DNA from: Streptomyces sp. NBS 14/10
GTDB lineage: Bacteria; Actinomycetota; Actinomycetes; Streptomycetales; Streptomycetaceae
Assembly: GCF_002224125.1 (NCBI RefSeq)
Contig: NZ_NCSM01000041.1
Location: 146,531-178,237, forward strand
DNA: 31,707 nt
Direction of reading: 5' to 3'
This document shows positions 7,814 through 14,474 of the stretch, in pieces. The notes under the pieces are model-generated. The model did no database searches. It had not been told where the DNA came from and was given only the letters and a program-made list of their open reading frames with translations. The position numbers and the translations under genes were made by a program. Numbering within the stretch: the stretch's first letter is position 1; each line of letters opens with the position of its first letter.

Positions 7814-7862
7814 CGCATAGCAATAGCCTTCCGATGCCCGGCCGGTCCACGCGCCCGGAATT

Positions 7863-7879
7863 GGCCGTCGCCGACGGCC
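7863..7879. promoter_or_regulatory. 17-bp palindrome upstream of the phzF-like gene
   Basis: GGCCGTCG-C-CGACGGCC has perfect 8-bp arms around one base. It covers the -35 region of the candidate promoter whose -10 is TACGGT (7892-7897). Confidence 0.45.
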
Positions 7880-7891
7880 TGGACAGCGCCC

Positions 7892-7897
7892 TACGGT
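7892..7897 (+). promoter_or_regulatory. Candidate -10 of the phzF-like gene (leaderless)
   Basis: TACGGT ends 6 bases before the ATG at 7904 and there is no Shine-Dalgarno, so transcription probably starts at or beside the start codon. Confidence 0.4.
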
Positions 7898-7903
7898 CGG
7901 CGC

Positions 7904-8731
7904 ATGCGCATCCGAATCGTCGACGCCTTCACCGACCGCCCCTTCGCCGGCAACCCGGCCGGGGTCCTCCTCCTGGACACCGACGCGTTCCCCGACGACG
8001 ACCGGCTCCAGCGGATCGCCGCCGAGGTCAACCTCTCCGAGACCGCCTTCGCCCACCCGCTGCCCGAGGGCGCGGAGGCCGACTGGGCGCTGCGCTGGTT
8101 CACCCCGGCGACCGAGGTGAAGATGTGCGGCCACGCCACGCTCGCCACCGCCCACGTCCTGCACACCACGGGCGCCGCGACCGGCACGGTCCGCTTCGCC
8201 ACCCTCAGCGGGGTGCTGTCGACCACGGCCGACGACAGCGGCACGATCACCCTGGACTTCCCCGCGTCCCAGCTGACGCCGCTCGACGTGGCCCAGGACA
8301 CGACCGGCGTCGCCGACGCGCTCGGCGGTGTCCGGATCCTGTCCCTCCACCACACCACCCCGTACATCGACCACCTCTTCGTGGAGGTGGCCGACGAGGC
8401 GACCGTGCGCACGCTGTCCCCGGACCTCGCCGCGCTCGCGCAAACCGGCCACCGCGGCTGCATCGTGACCGCGGCCGCTGAAGACCCGGCCCGCGGCTAC
8501 GACTTCGTCTCGCGCGTCTTCGCCCCCGCCGTCGGCATCGACGAGGACCCGGTGACCGGCAGCGCGCACACCGCCCTCGCGCCCTTCTGGTCCGCCCGGC
8601 TCGGCCGTACGGAGCTGACCGGGTTTCAGGCGTCCGCCCGCGGCGGGCTGGTCCGTACGGCGCTGCGCGGCGACCGCACCCTGCTGACCGGCACCGCGGT
8701 CACCGTCATCGACGGAGAACTGCTCGCCTAG
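7904..8731 (+). CDS. PhzF-family isomerase/epimerase-like protein
   Basis: 275 residues, typical of PhzF. The start MRIRIVDAFTDRPFAGNPAGV matches the family, and the catalytic glutamate is in NLSETAF (E46). The second-half signature GIDEDPVTGSAHTALAPFW (about 208-226) is also present. The diaminopimelate-epimerase-like fold has two related halves. Only one member class makes phenazines, and with no phenazine genes nearby the real substrate is unknown. The gene is divergent from the PadR regulator, which probably controls it. Confidence 0.93.
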   Translation: MRIRIVDAFTDRPFAGNPAGVLLLDTDAFPDDDRLQRIAAEVNLSETAFAHPLPEGAEADWALRWFTPATEVKMCGHATLATAHVLHTTGAATGTVRFATLSGVLSTTADDSGTITLDFPASQLTPLDVAQDTTGVADALGGVRILSLHHTTPYIDHLFVEVADEATVRTLSPDLAALAQTGHRGCIVTAAAEDPARGYDFVSRVFAPAVGIDEDPVTGSAHTALAPFWSARLGRTELTGFQASARGGLVRTALRGDRTLLTGTAVTVIDGELLA

Positions 8732-8745
8732 GGCCCACTTGGGCC
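8732..8745. terminator. Short hairpin between phzF-like and AlkZ-like genes
   Basis: GGCCCA-CT-TGGGCC begins directly after the phzF-like stop codon. It is a perfect 6-bp stem without a T-run, between convergent genes. Confidence 0.4.
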
Positions 8746-8748
8746 GTC

Positions 8749-8776
8749 ACGTGGAACCGGCTACGTGGAACCGGCT
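8749..8776 (+). repeat. 14-bp tandem repeat
   Basis: ACGTGGAACCGGCT is present twice head to tail (8749-8762 and 8763-8776), followed by a degenerate third start (ATGTGGC). It touches the TAG stop (8775-8777) of the minus-strand AlkZ-like gene, so the third unit is its last codons. Confidence 0.7.
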
Positions 8777-9869
8777 ATGTGGCATCGACCCGTACGCGGT
8801 GGCTTTCGCCTTCGGAGAGGAACGCCGCCAAGTCCCGCCCCTGTTCGGCGACGGCGTCGCGGTCGGCTCGGGACAGGCCGCGCAGCGGGGTGACGACGAC
8901 GGTGTCGGCGTCGACGCCCCAGGTCGCGGCCACCCGGCCGTCCACCAGCACCGCCCGCTCACCGGCGACCGAAAGGCCGCGGTGGGCGTCGTCGATGATC
9001 CGGCCGCGGTCGTGATAGCCGAGGATCGCGTTGTCGAACGCCGGCAGAAACCGCACCGGGGCGGGGGTGTCGGGGTCGGGGCGTGGCGCCTCGGGAAGGT
9101 CGAGCAGTTCGCGACCTCGCTCATCGCGGAAGGTGACCAGTTCCTCGCGCAGGGCGGCCACCGCGGCCGGCAGTCCGGCGAGGCCGCACCAGGCGCGCAG
9201 GTCGGCCGAGGCCGCGGGACCGTACGCGGCCAGATAGCGCCGTACCAGCGCCTGGCCGACCGGGTCGGAGCCGTCCGCGGCCGGCGGGTCGCTCTCGCGG
9301 CCCAGCCAGGAGGAGAGCAGGGCGTTGCGCACTCCCCCCTTGGCGCGCCACAGCCCGCGGGGCGGCAGCTGCACCACCGGGACGAGGGCGGCGACCAGCA
9401 TCTCGCCCAGGGCCCGCCGCCCCGGCGTCGGCCAGCGCTCGGCGAGCGCCCGTACGAGCTCGGCCGCCGTACGGGGCTCGCCGTCCGCCATCACCGCCCG
9501 GCCCGCCGCCGCGAGTTCGTCGAGATCTGTCCCTTCGAACTCGCGGCGGTACGTCCCGAGCACCCGCTGGCGCAGCATGGCGTCGTAGCGGGATCGCCAG
9601 GCCAGGACGTCGTCGGCGGTGAGGAGGTGGACGGTGCGGCGCATGAGGTGGGTCCGCACCAGGCCGCGCCCGGTCAGCAGGTCCGAGAGCACCGCCGGGT
9701 CGAACGCGCGCAGCCGCGACCACAGTCCGACGAACGGCTCCTGCGGCTCCTGCGCCTGGAGCCCGCACAGATGCCCGACGGCGTCGGGGACCGGTAGGTC
9801 GGCACGTTCGAGCAGCAACTGCCGGGCGAGGGTGGCGCGGCCCAGCGCCCGGGTGTCGAGAACGGTCAT
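8775..9869 (-). CDS. AlkZ-like DNA glycosylase (winged-helix HTH_42 family)
   Basis: 364 residues, matching the HTH_42/AlkZ superfamily often annotated only as winged helix DNA-binding. It contains the catalytic QxQ motif of AlkZ-type glycosylases in GLQAQEP (Q38 and Q40) and the conserved stretch GLVRTHLMRRTVHLLTADD. At the C-terminus are the beta-rich LPAFDNAILGYHDRGRII and DGRVAATW. AlkZ from a Streptomyces azinomycin producer unhooks DNA interstrand cross-links; related proteins remove bulky alkylated bases. Activity here is inferred from the motif. The ATG at 9869 gives the family's usual N-terminus. The DUF664 gene lies 23 bp upstream on the same strand, probably in one operon. Confidence 0.88.
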   Translation of the reverse strand: MTVLDTRALGRATLARQLLLERADLPVPDAVGHLCGLQAQEPQEPFVGLWSRLRAFDPAVLSDLLTGRGLVRTHLMRRTVHLLTADDVLAWRSRYDAMLRQRVLGTYRREFEGTDLDELAAAGRAVMADGEPRTAAELVRALAERWPTPGRRALGEMLVAALVPVVQLPPRGLWRAKGGVRNALLSSWLGRESDPPAADGSDPVGQALVRRYLAAYGPAASADLRAWCGLAGLPAAVAALREELVTFRDERGRELLDLPEAPRPDPDTPAPVRFLPAFDNAILGYHDRGRIIDDAHRGLSVAGERAVLVDGRVAATWGVDADTVVVTPLRGLSRADRDAVAEQGRDLAAFLSEGESHRVRVDAT

Positions 9870-9892
9870 CGGGTCATGCCCCCGCGCGGTCG

Positions 9893-10471
9893 TCAGCTCG
9901 ACTTCTGCCCGTCGAGCGTTTCGCGCAGGATGTCCGCGTGTCCGGCGTGCTGTGCGGTCTCGGCGATGACGTGCGTCAGCACCCGCCGCACGCTGTGCCG
10001 TGCCCCCGGCTCGTTCCAGGGCGCCTCGGGCAGCGGGTGCGTCGCCGACAGATCGGGGACGGTGGCGATGATCTCCTCGCTCCGGGCGGCGACCTTCTCG
10101 TAGCGCTCCAGGATCCCGGCCAGGGTCTCGCCGGGCAGCATCTGGAAGTTGGCCTGGTGGTCGATCGCCCACTGCGGGAACTCGCGTGCGGTACCGGCCG
10201 CGAGATCGTCCCAGGTGACGCCGTCGGGCAGATCGTAACGGAGCGCCGAGGGGCCCTCGATCACAAAGCGCAGCCACCCCTCCTCGATGAACGCGACGTG
10301 TTTGATCAGCCCGCCCAGGCGCAGCTCGCTGACCGTCGGGCGCTCGGCCGCCTGCTCGTCGCTGAGCCCGCGCACCGCCTTGGTCAGGGCGGCTCGCGCG
10401 GCGGCGAGCTCGGCGAGCAGATCGGCCCGCTCGGCGTCGAGGGGTGTGGGGGGTGTGGTCATGGCGGTCAC
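9893..10471 (-). CDS. DinB-fold/DUF664 protein
   Basis: 192 residues forming a predicted four-helix DinB bundle. Histidines that could form the metal site are H58 (GLIKHVAFIEEGW) and the C-terminal HVIAETAQHAGHADILRE pair (H175, H178). Members of this superfamily include mycothiol- and bacillithiol-dependent transferases; this protein is not DNA polymerase IV despite the DinB name. The start is GTG 10471, which has AAGGA ten bases upstream; the in-frame ATG at 10462 is too far from it. It is followed by the AlkZ-like gene, so the pair could act together against electrophiles that damage thiols and DNA. That link is inference. Confidence 0.85.
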   Translation of the reverse strand: MTAMTTPPTPLDAERADLLAELAAARAALTKAVRGLSDEQAAERPTVSELRLGGLIKHVAFIEEGWLRFVIEGPSALRYDLPDGVTWDDLAAGTAREFPQWAIDHQANFQMLPGETLAGILERYEKVAARSEEIIATVPDLSATHPLPEAPWNEPGARHSVRRVLTHVIAETAQHAGHADILRETLDGQKSS

Positions 10472-10500
10472 AGTGATCGGGTCCTTCTGTCTGAATCATT

Positions 10501-10528
10501 GCGGTCTGAGCGTTGCGGTCTGAGCGTT
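10501..10528 (+). repeat. 14-bp tandem repeat in the DUF664/WYL divergent region
   Basis: GCGGTCTGAGCGTT occurs twice in perfect tandem (10501-10514, 10515-10528), with a degenerate unit (TCTGAATCATT) immediately to its left. It lies between the divergent starts at 10471 and 10605, where a regulator would bind. Confidence 0.65.
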
Positions 10529-10569
10529 GCCGCTGTCCGGCGAAGACCACATTCGCAGAGGAAGCGGTC

Positions 10570-10598
10570 AGGTTGTGACCTCTTCTCGGGGCGATACT
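10570..10598 (+). promoter_or_regulatory. Promoter/operator of the WYL regulator
   Basis: The -10-like GATACT (10593-10598) ends 6 bases before the ATG at 10605, implying a leaderless transcript. An inverted repeat AGGT-TGTG-ACCT (10570-10581) sits at the -35 position. Confidence 0.4.
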
Positions 10599-10604
10599 GG
10601 CGTC

Positions 10605-11651
10605 ATGCCCAAGACCTCAGCGCGACTGCTGTCGCTGCTCTCCCTGCTCCAGTCGCGCCGGGACTGGCCGGGGCAGCTGCTGGCCGAGCGGCTGGAGGTC
10701 AGCCCACGCACGGTGCGCCGCGATGTCGACCGGCTGCGCGAGCTCGGCTATCCCATCGCGGCCGTCAAGGGCCCCGACGGGGGCTACCGGTTGGGCGCCG
10801 GTACGGAACTGCCGCCGCTGCTGTTCGACGACGAGCAGGCCGTCGCGCTCGCCGTGGCGCTCCAGACCGCCACCGTCACCGGTGCCGGTATCGCGGAGGC
10901 GGCGGCGCGTGCGCTGAGCACCGTACGGCAGGTGCTGCCCACACGGCTGCGCCATCGCGTGGACGCCCTCCAGGTCACCGCCGTCGAGCAGCCGGGGACC
11001 CGGCCCAATCCGCAGGTCGACCCGCAGGTCCTCATGGCGCTCAGCGCGGCCGTCCGCGCCCGCGAGGTGCTGCGCTTCGACTACGCCGCCCCCGTGTCCC
11101 CACCGGGAGCGGCCGCCGATCTGGCCCCCGCCCCGCCGCGCCGGGTGGAGCCGCACCACCTCATCACCTGGGGCGGGCGCTGGTATCTCGTCGCCTGGGA
11201 CCTCGACCGCGACGACTGGCGCACCTTCCGCGTCGACCGGATCGCCCCGCGCTCCCCCACCGGGCCCCGCTTCACCCCGCGTGAGCTGCCCGGAGGGGAG
11301 GTGGCCGCCTTCGTCGCGGGCCGATTCCAGGGCTCCGACGGCTCCGGCGGCTGGCCCTGCCGCGGCGAGGTGATCCTCGGTCTGCCCGCCGACGTCGTAT
11401 CCGCCTACGCCCACGACGGAGTCGTCGAAGCACTCGGCCCGGACCGCTGCCGGCTCGTCCTGGGCGCGTGGTCATGGCCGGGACTCGCCGCCGCCATCGG
11501 CAGGTTCGACGCCGATATCCAGGTCATCGGGCCGGCCGAGCTCAAGGACGCCTTCGCGCACCTGGCCCGCCGCTACGCCGACGCCGCGGCGGGAGACCCC
11601 ACCGGTCAGGCCGTGGGCAGCCAGTCGACCCGGCCCGCCAGCAGGGCGTAG
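10605..11651 (+). CDS. WYL-domain regulator (YafY/DeoR-type helix-turn-helix)
   Basis: 348 residues. The N-terminal winged HTH (1-65) reads SARLLSLLSLLQSRRDWPGQ, then LEVSPRTVRRDVDRLRELGY and GGYRLG. The WYL domain (about 145-215) has EPHHLITWGGRWYLVAWD with W193-Y194-L195, and a WCX-type C-terminal domain follows (about 240-325). WYL domains bind nucleic-acid ligands, and the PafBC pair controls the mycobacterial DNA-damage response; this is a single-chain relative, not PafB or PafC. I chose ATG 10605 over the longer frame because it begins the HTH directly and has a well-placed -10. It probably controls the divergent DUF664/AlkZ-like operon. Its last 46 bp overlap the convergent CPBP gene. 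Confidence 0.92.
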   Translation: MPKTSARLLSLLSLLQSRRDWPGQLLAERLEVSPRTVRRDVDRLRELGYPIAAVKGPDGGYRLGAGTELPPLLFDDEQAVALAVALQTATVTGAGIAEAAARALSTVRQVLPTRLRHRVDALQVTAVEQPGTRPNPQVDPQVLMALSAAVRAREVLRFDYAAPVSPPGAAADLAPAPPRRVEPHHLITWGGRWYLVAWDLDRDDWRTFRVDRIAPRSPTGPRFTPRELPGGEVAAFVAGRFQGSDGSGGWPCRGEVILGLPADVVSAYAHDGVVEALGPDRCRLVLGAWSWPGLAAAIGRFDADIQVIGPAELKDAFAHLARRYADAAAGDPTGQAVGSQSTRPASRA

Positions 11652-12406
11652 CCGACGAAGGCCACGATGTCGATCAGGGCGTGCGCGGCGACCAGCGGGC
11701 CGACCCGCCCCCAGCGGCGGTAGAGCAGTACGAACACCACGCCCATCGCCATATTGCCGAAGAAGCCGCCGATGCCCTGATAGAGGTGGTACGAGCCGCG
11801 CAGCACCGAGCTCGCCAGCAGCGCGGCCATCGGCGTCCAGCCCAACTGCCCGAGCCTGCGCAGCAGATAGCCGACGACGATCACCTCCTCCAGCACGGAG
11901 TTCTGCACGGCGGAGGCGATCAGTACGGGGATCTTCCACCACACGTCGGGCAGCGCCTCGGGCACCACCGTCAGATTGGCCCCCGCCGCCCGTGCGCCGA
12001 GGTAGAGCAGCAGCCCCGTACCGCCTATCCCGGCCGCCACCGCGGCTCCCCGGCCCAGGTCGAAGGCCGGCCGCAGGCGGTCGAAGCCGATGGCGCGCAG
12101 CCCGGCGCCCTCCCGCAGCAGCAGATGGGCCACCAGCGCGACCGGCACCAGCGCGGTGGAGATGCCGAAGAGCTGCCAGGCCAGATCCAGCCAGGGCCTG
12201 CCGGGTGCCTCGGAGGCGTTGAGCGTGGCCGCCTTGTCCTTCAGCCCGCCGGGCGCGGTCACCGAGCCGATAAAGCTGATCAGCGCCGATACGCCGCTCG
12301 CGCCCAGCGACAGTGCCAGGACCAGCAGCGTCTCCTGGCGCAGGACGCGTTCCGGGAGCTTGCCCTCCGGAGGGGAAAGCTCCATGTCCCGCGCGTGTGA
12401 CTGCAC
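11606..12406 (-). CDS. CPBP-family membrane protein (Abi/Rce1-like)
   Basis: 266 residues with about seven membrane segments. The CPBP region (about 155-255) has E173-E174 in VLEEVIVVGYLLRR, H207 in GSYHLYQG and H242/D246 in AHALID, the residues that line the active site of CAAX-type intramembrane proteases. The Arg usual in EExxxR is Val here, so catalysis is uncertain. Functions in this family include prenyl-protein proteolysis and bacteriocin self-immunity; none is indicated by context. The GTG start at 12406 has GGAGG five bases upstream. The stop lies inside the WYL gene's 3' end. Confidence 0.85.
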   Translation of the reverse strand: MQSHARDMELSPPEGKLPERVLRQETLLVLALSLGASGVSALISFIGSVTAPGGLKDKAATLNASEAPGRPWLDLAWQLFGISTALVPVALVAHLLLREGAGLRAIGFDRLRPAFDLGRGAAVAAGIGGTGLLLYLGARAAGANLTVVPEALPDVWWKIPVLIASAVQNSVLEEVIVVGYLLRRLGQLGWTPMAALLASSVLRGSYHLYQGIGGFFGNMAMGVVFVLLYRRWGRVGPLVAAHALIDIVAFVGYALLAGRVDWLPTA

Positions 12407-12428
12407 GCCTGCCTCCAGTTCCGCTTTT

Positions 12429-12460
12429 CCACCTCATCGGTGGTCGTGTGCCGCTAGGGT
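12429..12460 (+). promoter_or_regulatory. Candidate promoter region of the vWA gene
   Basis: The inverted repeat CCACC-TCATC-GGTGG (12429-12443) is followed by a -10-like TAGGGT (12455-12460), about 100 bp before the ATG at 12562. The 155-bp gap between the divergent CPBP and vWA genes contains little else. Confidence 0.35.
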
Positions 12461-12561
12461 CTCGAAAAGAGTTACGAAGAGACGCGACGGTCAGGGGAGG
12501 CGCCATCCCGCTGGCGCCGTCCTTGCTCCTGACAGCTTCATCTTCACAGGAGACGCAGCAC

Positions 12562-14391
12562 ATGGGACGCCACAGCAGCCTGCCAGAGGACTCAGTCGGC
12601 CCTGTCCACTCACCACGGCAGGACCCTACGGGGTCCCGGTCCGCCGCACGCCGCCGGGCCGTCGCGATCTCCACCGCGGTCGTGCTCGCCCTGGCCACCG
12701 GTGCGGCGCTGGTTCTGCGCAGCGAGTTACTTGGCCCGATGGAGTCCTGCTCGAACGACGCCGTACGCCTCGGGGTGGCCGCCTCCCCGGACATCGCCCC
12801 GGCGCTGCGCGAGGTCGCCGAGCGCGCCCGGTCCGCCCGTGTCCGCTCCGATGGCCGCTGCCTCGATGTGAAGGTCACCAGCCGGGCGCCGTACGAGGTG
12901 GCCGACGCGCTCGGCGACGACAGCCGCGACCCGGGTTTCCAAGTGTGGCTGCCGGACTCCAGCGTGTGGGTCGACCGCGCGTCGTCCTCCCCCGCCAAGT
13001 CGGTCCCCCTGGACACGCTCGGCGGCGTGGCGTCCTCGCCGGTGGCCGTGGCGGCGACCCCGTCGGCCGCCAAGCGGCTCGGCTGGCCGCGGAAGAAGTA
13101 CAGCTGGGCCCGGCTGACCGGGGCCGCGACCGGGGACGAGGATCTGCGGCTCGGGGCCGCGGACCCGGCGCGCAGCGCCACCGGGCTGCTCGCCCTGGCC
13201 CGTGTCAACGCCTCGATAGCCAAGGAGAGCGGCGGACCGGGAAAGGGCGGCGGGGCCGATACGCGGGCCGCGGCCGCCGCGAAACTCCTGTCCCAGCGCG
13301 TCTCCGACGGCGACGACCAGGTGCTGACCACGCTGCCGCGCGACGACTCGGGTGCGGAGGCGGGGAATCCGCGGCGCAATCAGGCGCTGTTCCTGTCCGA
13401 GCAGGCCGCCTACCGCCATAACGCGGCGGCCGGGGGCGCCCCTCGGCTCCAGCTGTTCTACCCCGAGGACGGCACCGCCGAGCTCGACTATCCGTACACG
13501 GTGCTCAATGACGACGCGCTCACCACGGTGCGGGCCCGCGCCGCCACCCGGTTCATGACCTTTCTCTCCGACGCCCGGAACCGCCGGATCCTCGCGCGGC
13601 ACGGCTTCCGGCCGGCCGGCGGCAGGGCGGTCGAGGAGGTGACCCGTACGGCGGGCGGCAAGGCCCCTCAGCCGTACGCGGTGGTCCCGGCCTCCGGTCC
13701 GTCGGGCGCGGAGCTGGAGACCGCGCTCGGCATGTGGACGATCACCGTGCAGAGCGCCCGGCTGAACACGGTCGTCGACGCCTCGGCCTCCATGGCGGCC
13801 CCAGTGCCCGGCCGGAACGGCGAGTCCCGGATGGCCGTCACCAAGGCGTCCCTGCTGCGGGCGCTGGCGCAGTTCACACCGGACGACGAGATCGGGCTGT
13901 GGGAGTTCTCCCAGCGGCTCGACGGCGCCCGGGACTACCGGGAGCTGGTGCCCACCCGGCGGCTGGGCCTGCGGGACGCGGACGGCTCCACCCAGCGCGA
14001 CCGGCTGACGGCCGCCTTCGGCGCCCTGGAGCCGGTGCCGGGCGGGGCGACCGGGCTGTACGACACGGCGCTCGCGGCGTACCGGAAGGCACGCGACGGC
14101 TACGCGCAGGGCAAGTTCAACGCTGTCGTGCTGCTCACCGACGGGTCCAACCAGGACGAGGGCAGCATCTCGCGCAAGGCGCTGGTCGAGCAGCTGGGAC
14201 GGCTCACCGACCCGAACCGCCCGGTGCCGCTGATCGCCATCGCGGTCGGGCCGGACGCCGACCTGTCCGCGTGCGAGGACATCGCGGAGGCGACCGGCGG
14301 CTCGGCGCAGCGGGTGGCGGACCCGGCGCAGATCGACAGCGTGATCCTCAAGGCGATCGTGTCGGCGAGCCGGGCGGGCACGGGACAGTGA
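12562..14391 (+). CDS. Membrane-anchored substrate-binding plus von Willebrand A protein
   Basis: 609 residues: a short basic cytoplasmic N-terminus, one membrane segment (about 33-52), an extracellular solute-binding-like domain (about 65-380) and a vWA domain (about 395-595). The vWA metal-binding (MIDAS) site is intact: D406-S408-S410 (DASAS), T497 (GGATG) and D527 (LLTDGS). This points to divalent-cation-dependent protein or ligand binding outside the cell. The single cysteine after the membrane segment does not fit a lipobox. ATG 12562 follows AGGAG with a 9-base spacer. Codon 56 is TTA (12727-12729), so translation should need the bldA tRNA, which ties it to the developmental programme. 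The partner is unknown. Confidence 0.85.
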   Translation: MGRHSSLPEDSVGPVHSPRQDPTGSRSAARRRAVAISTAVVLALATGAALVLRSELLGPMESCSNDAVRLGVAASPDIAPALREVAERARSARVRSDGRCLDVKVTSRAPYEVADALGDDSRDPGFQVWLPDSSVWVDRASSSPAKSVPLDTLGGVASSPVAVAATPSAAKRLGWPRKKYSWARLTGAATGDEDLRLGAADPARSATGLLALARVNASIAKESGGPGKGGGADTRAAAAAKLLSQRVSDGDDQVLTTLPRDDSGAEAGNPRRNQALFLSEQAAYRHNAAAGGAPRLQLFYPEDGTAELDYPYTVLNDDALTTVRARAATRFMTFLSDARNRRILARHGFRPAGGRAVEEVTRTAGGKAPQPYAVVPASGPSGAELETALGMWTITVQSARLNTVVDASASMAAPVPGRNGESRMAVTKASLLRALAQFTPDDEIGLWEFSQRLDGARDYRELVPTRRLGLRDADGSTQRDRLTAAFGALEPVPGGATGLYDTALAAYRKARDGYAQGKFNAVVLLTDGSNQDEGSISRKALVEQLGRLTDPNRPVPLIAIAVGPDADLSACEDIAEATGGSAQRVADPAQIDSVILKAIVSASRAGTGQ

Positions 14392-14393
14392 CT

Positions 14394-14459
14394 TTGCGGT
14401 GAGTATCGGACAGCGACACGCCGTGGTGTCGGCGTGTCGCTGTCCGATACTCACCGCAA
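14394..14459. terminator. Perfect 30-bp hairpin between convergent genes
   Basis: The left arm 14394-14423 (starting TTGCGGTGAGTATCGGACAG) and right arm 14430-14459 are exact reverse complements, with the 6-base loop TGGTGT. It starts 3 bases after the vWA stop and ends 15 bases before the stop of the minus-strand ligase-like gene. It probably terminates both. There is no T-run on either side, as is common in Streptomyces. Confidence 0.8.
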
Positions 14460-14474
14460 CTCAAACTTTGGAAG

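Noticed and set aside
7904..8731. Phenazine biosynthesis cluster
   Set aside because: Only a PhzF-family gene is present; no other phenazine genes are nearby, and the family has many unrelated members.
9893..10471. DNA polymerase IV annotation for the DinB-fold protein
   Set aside because: Name coincidence; the protein is a metal-binding four-helix bundle without polymerase motifs. The real Pol IV is at 21177-22691.
8775..10550. 591-codon reading of the AlkZ-like frame including sequence upstream of 9869
   Set aside because: The extension is the out-of-frame DUF664 gene; the glycosylase family starts at ATG 9869.
11606..12406. Bacteriocin immunity or phage-defence role for the CPBP gene
   Set aside because: No bacteriocin or defence genes around, and the EExxxR arginine is replaced.
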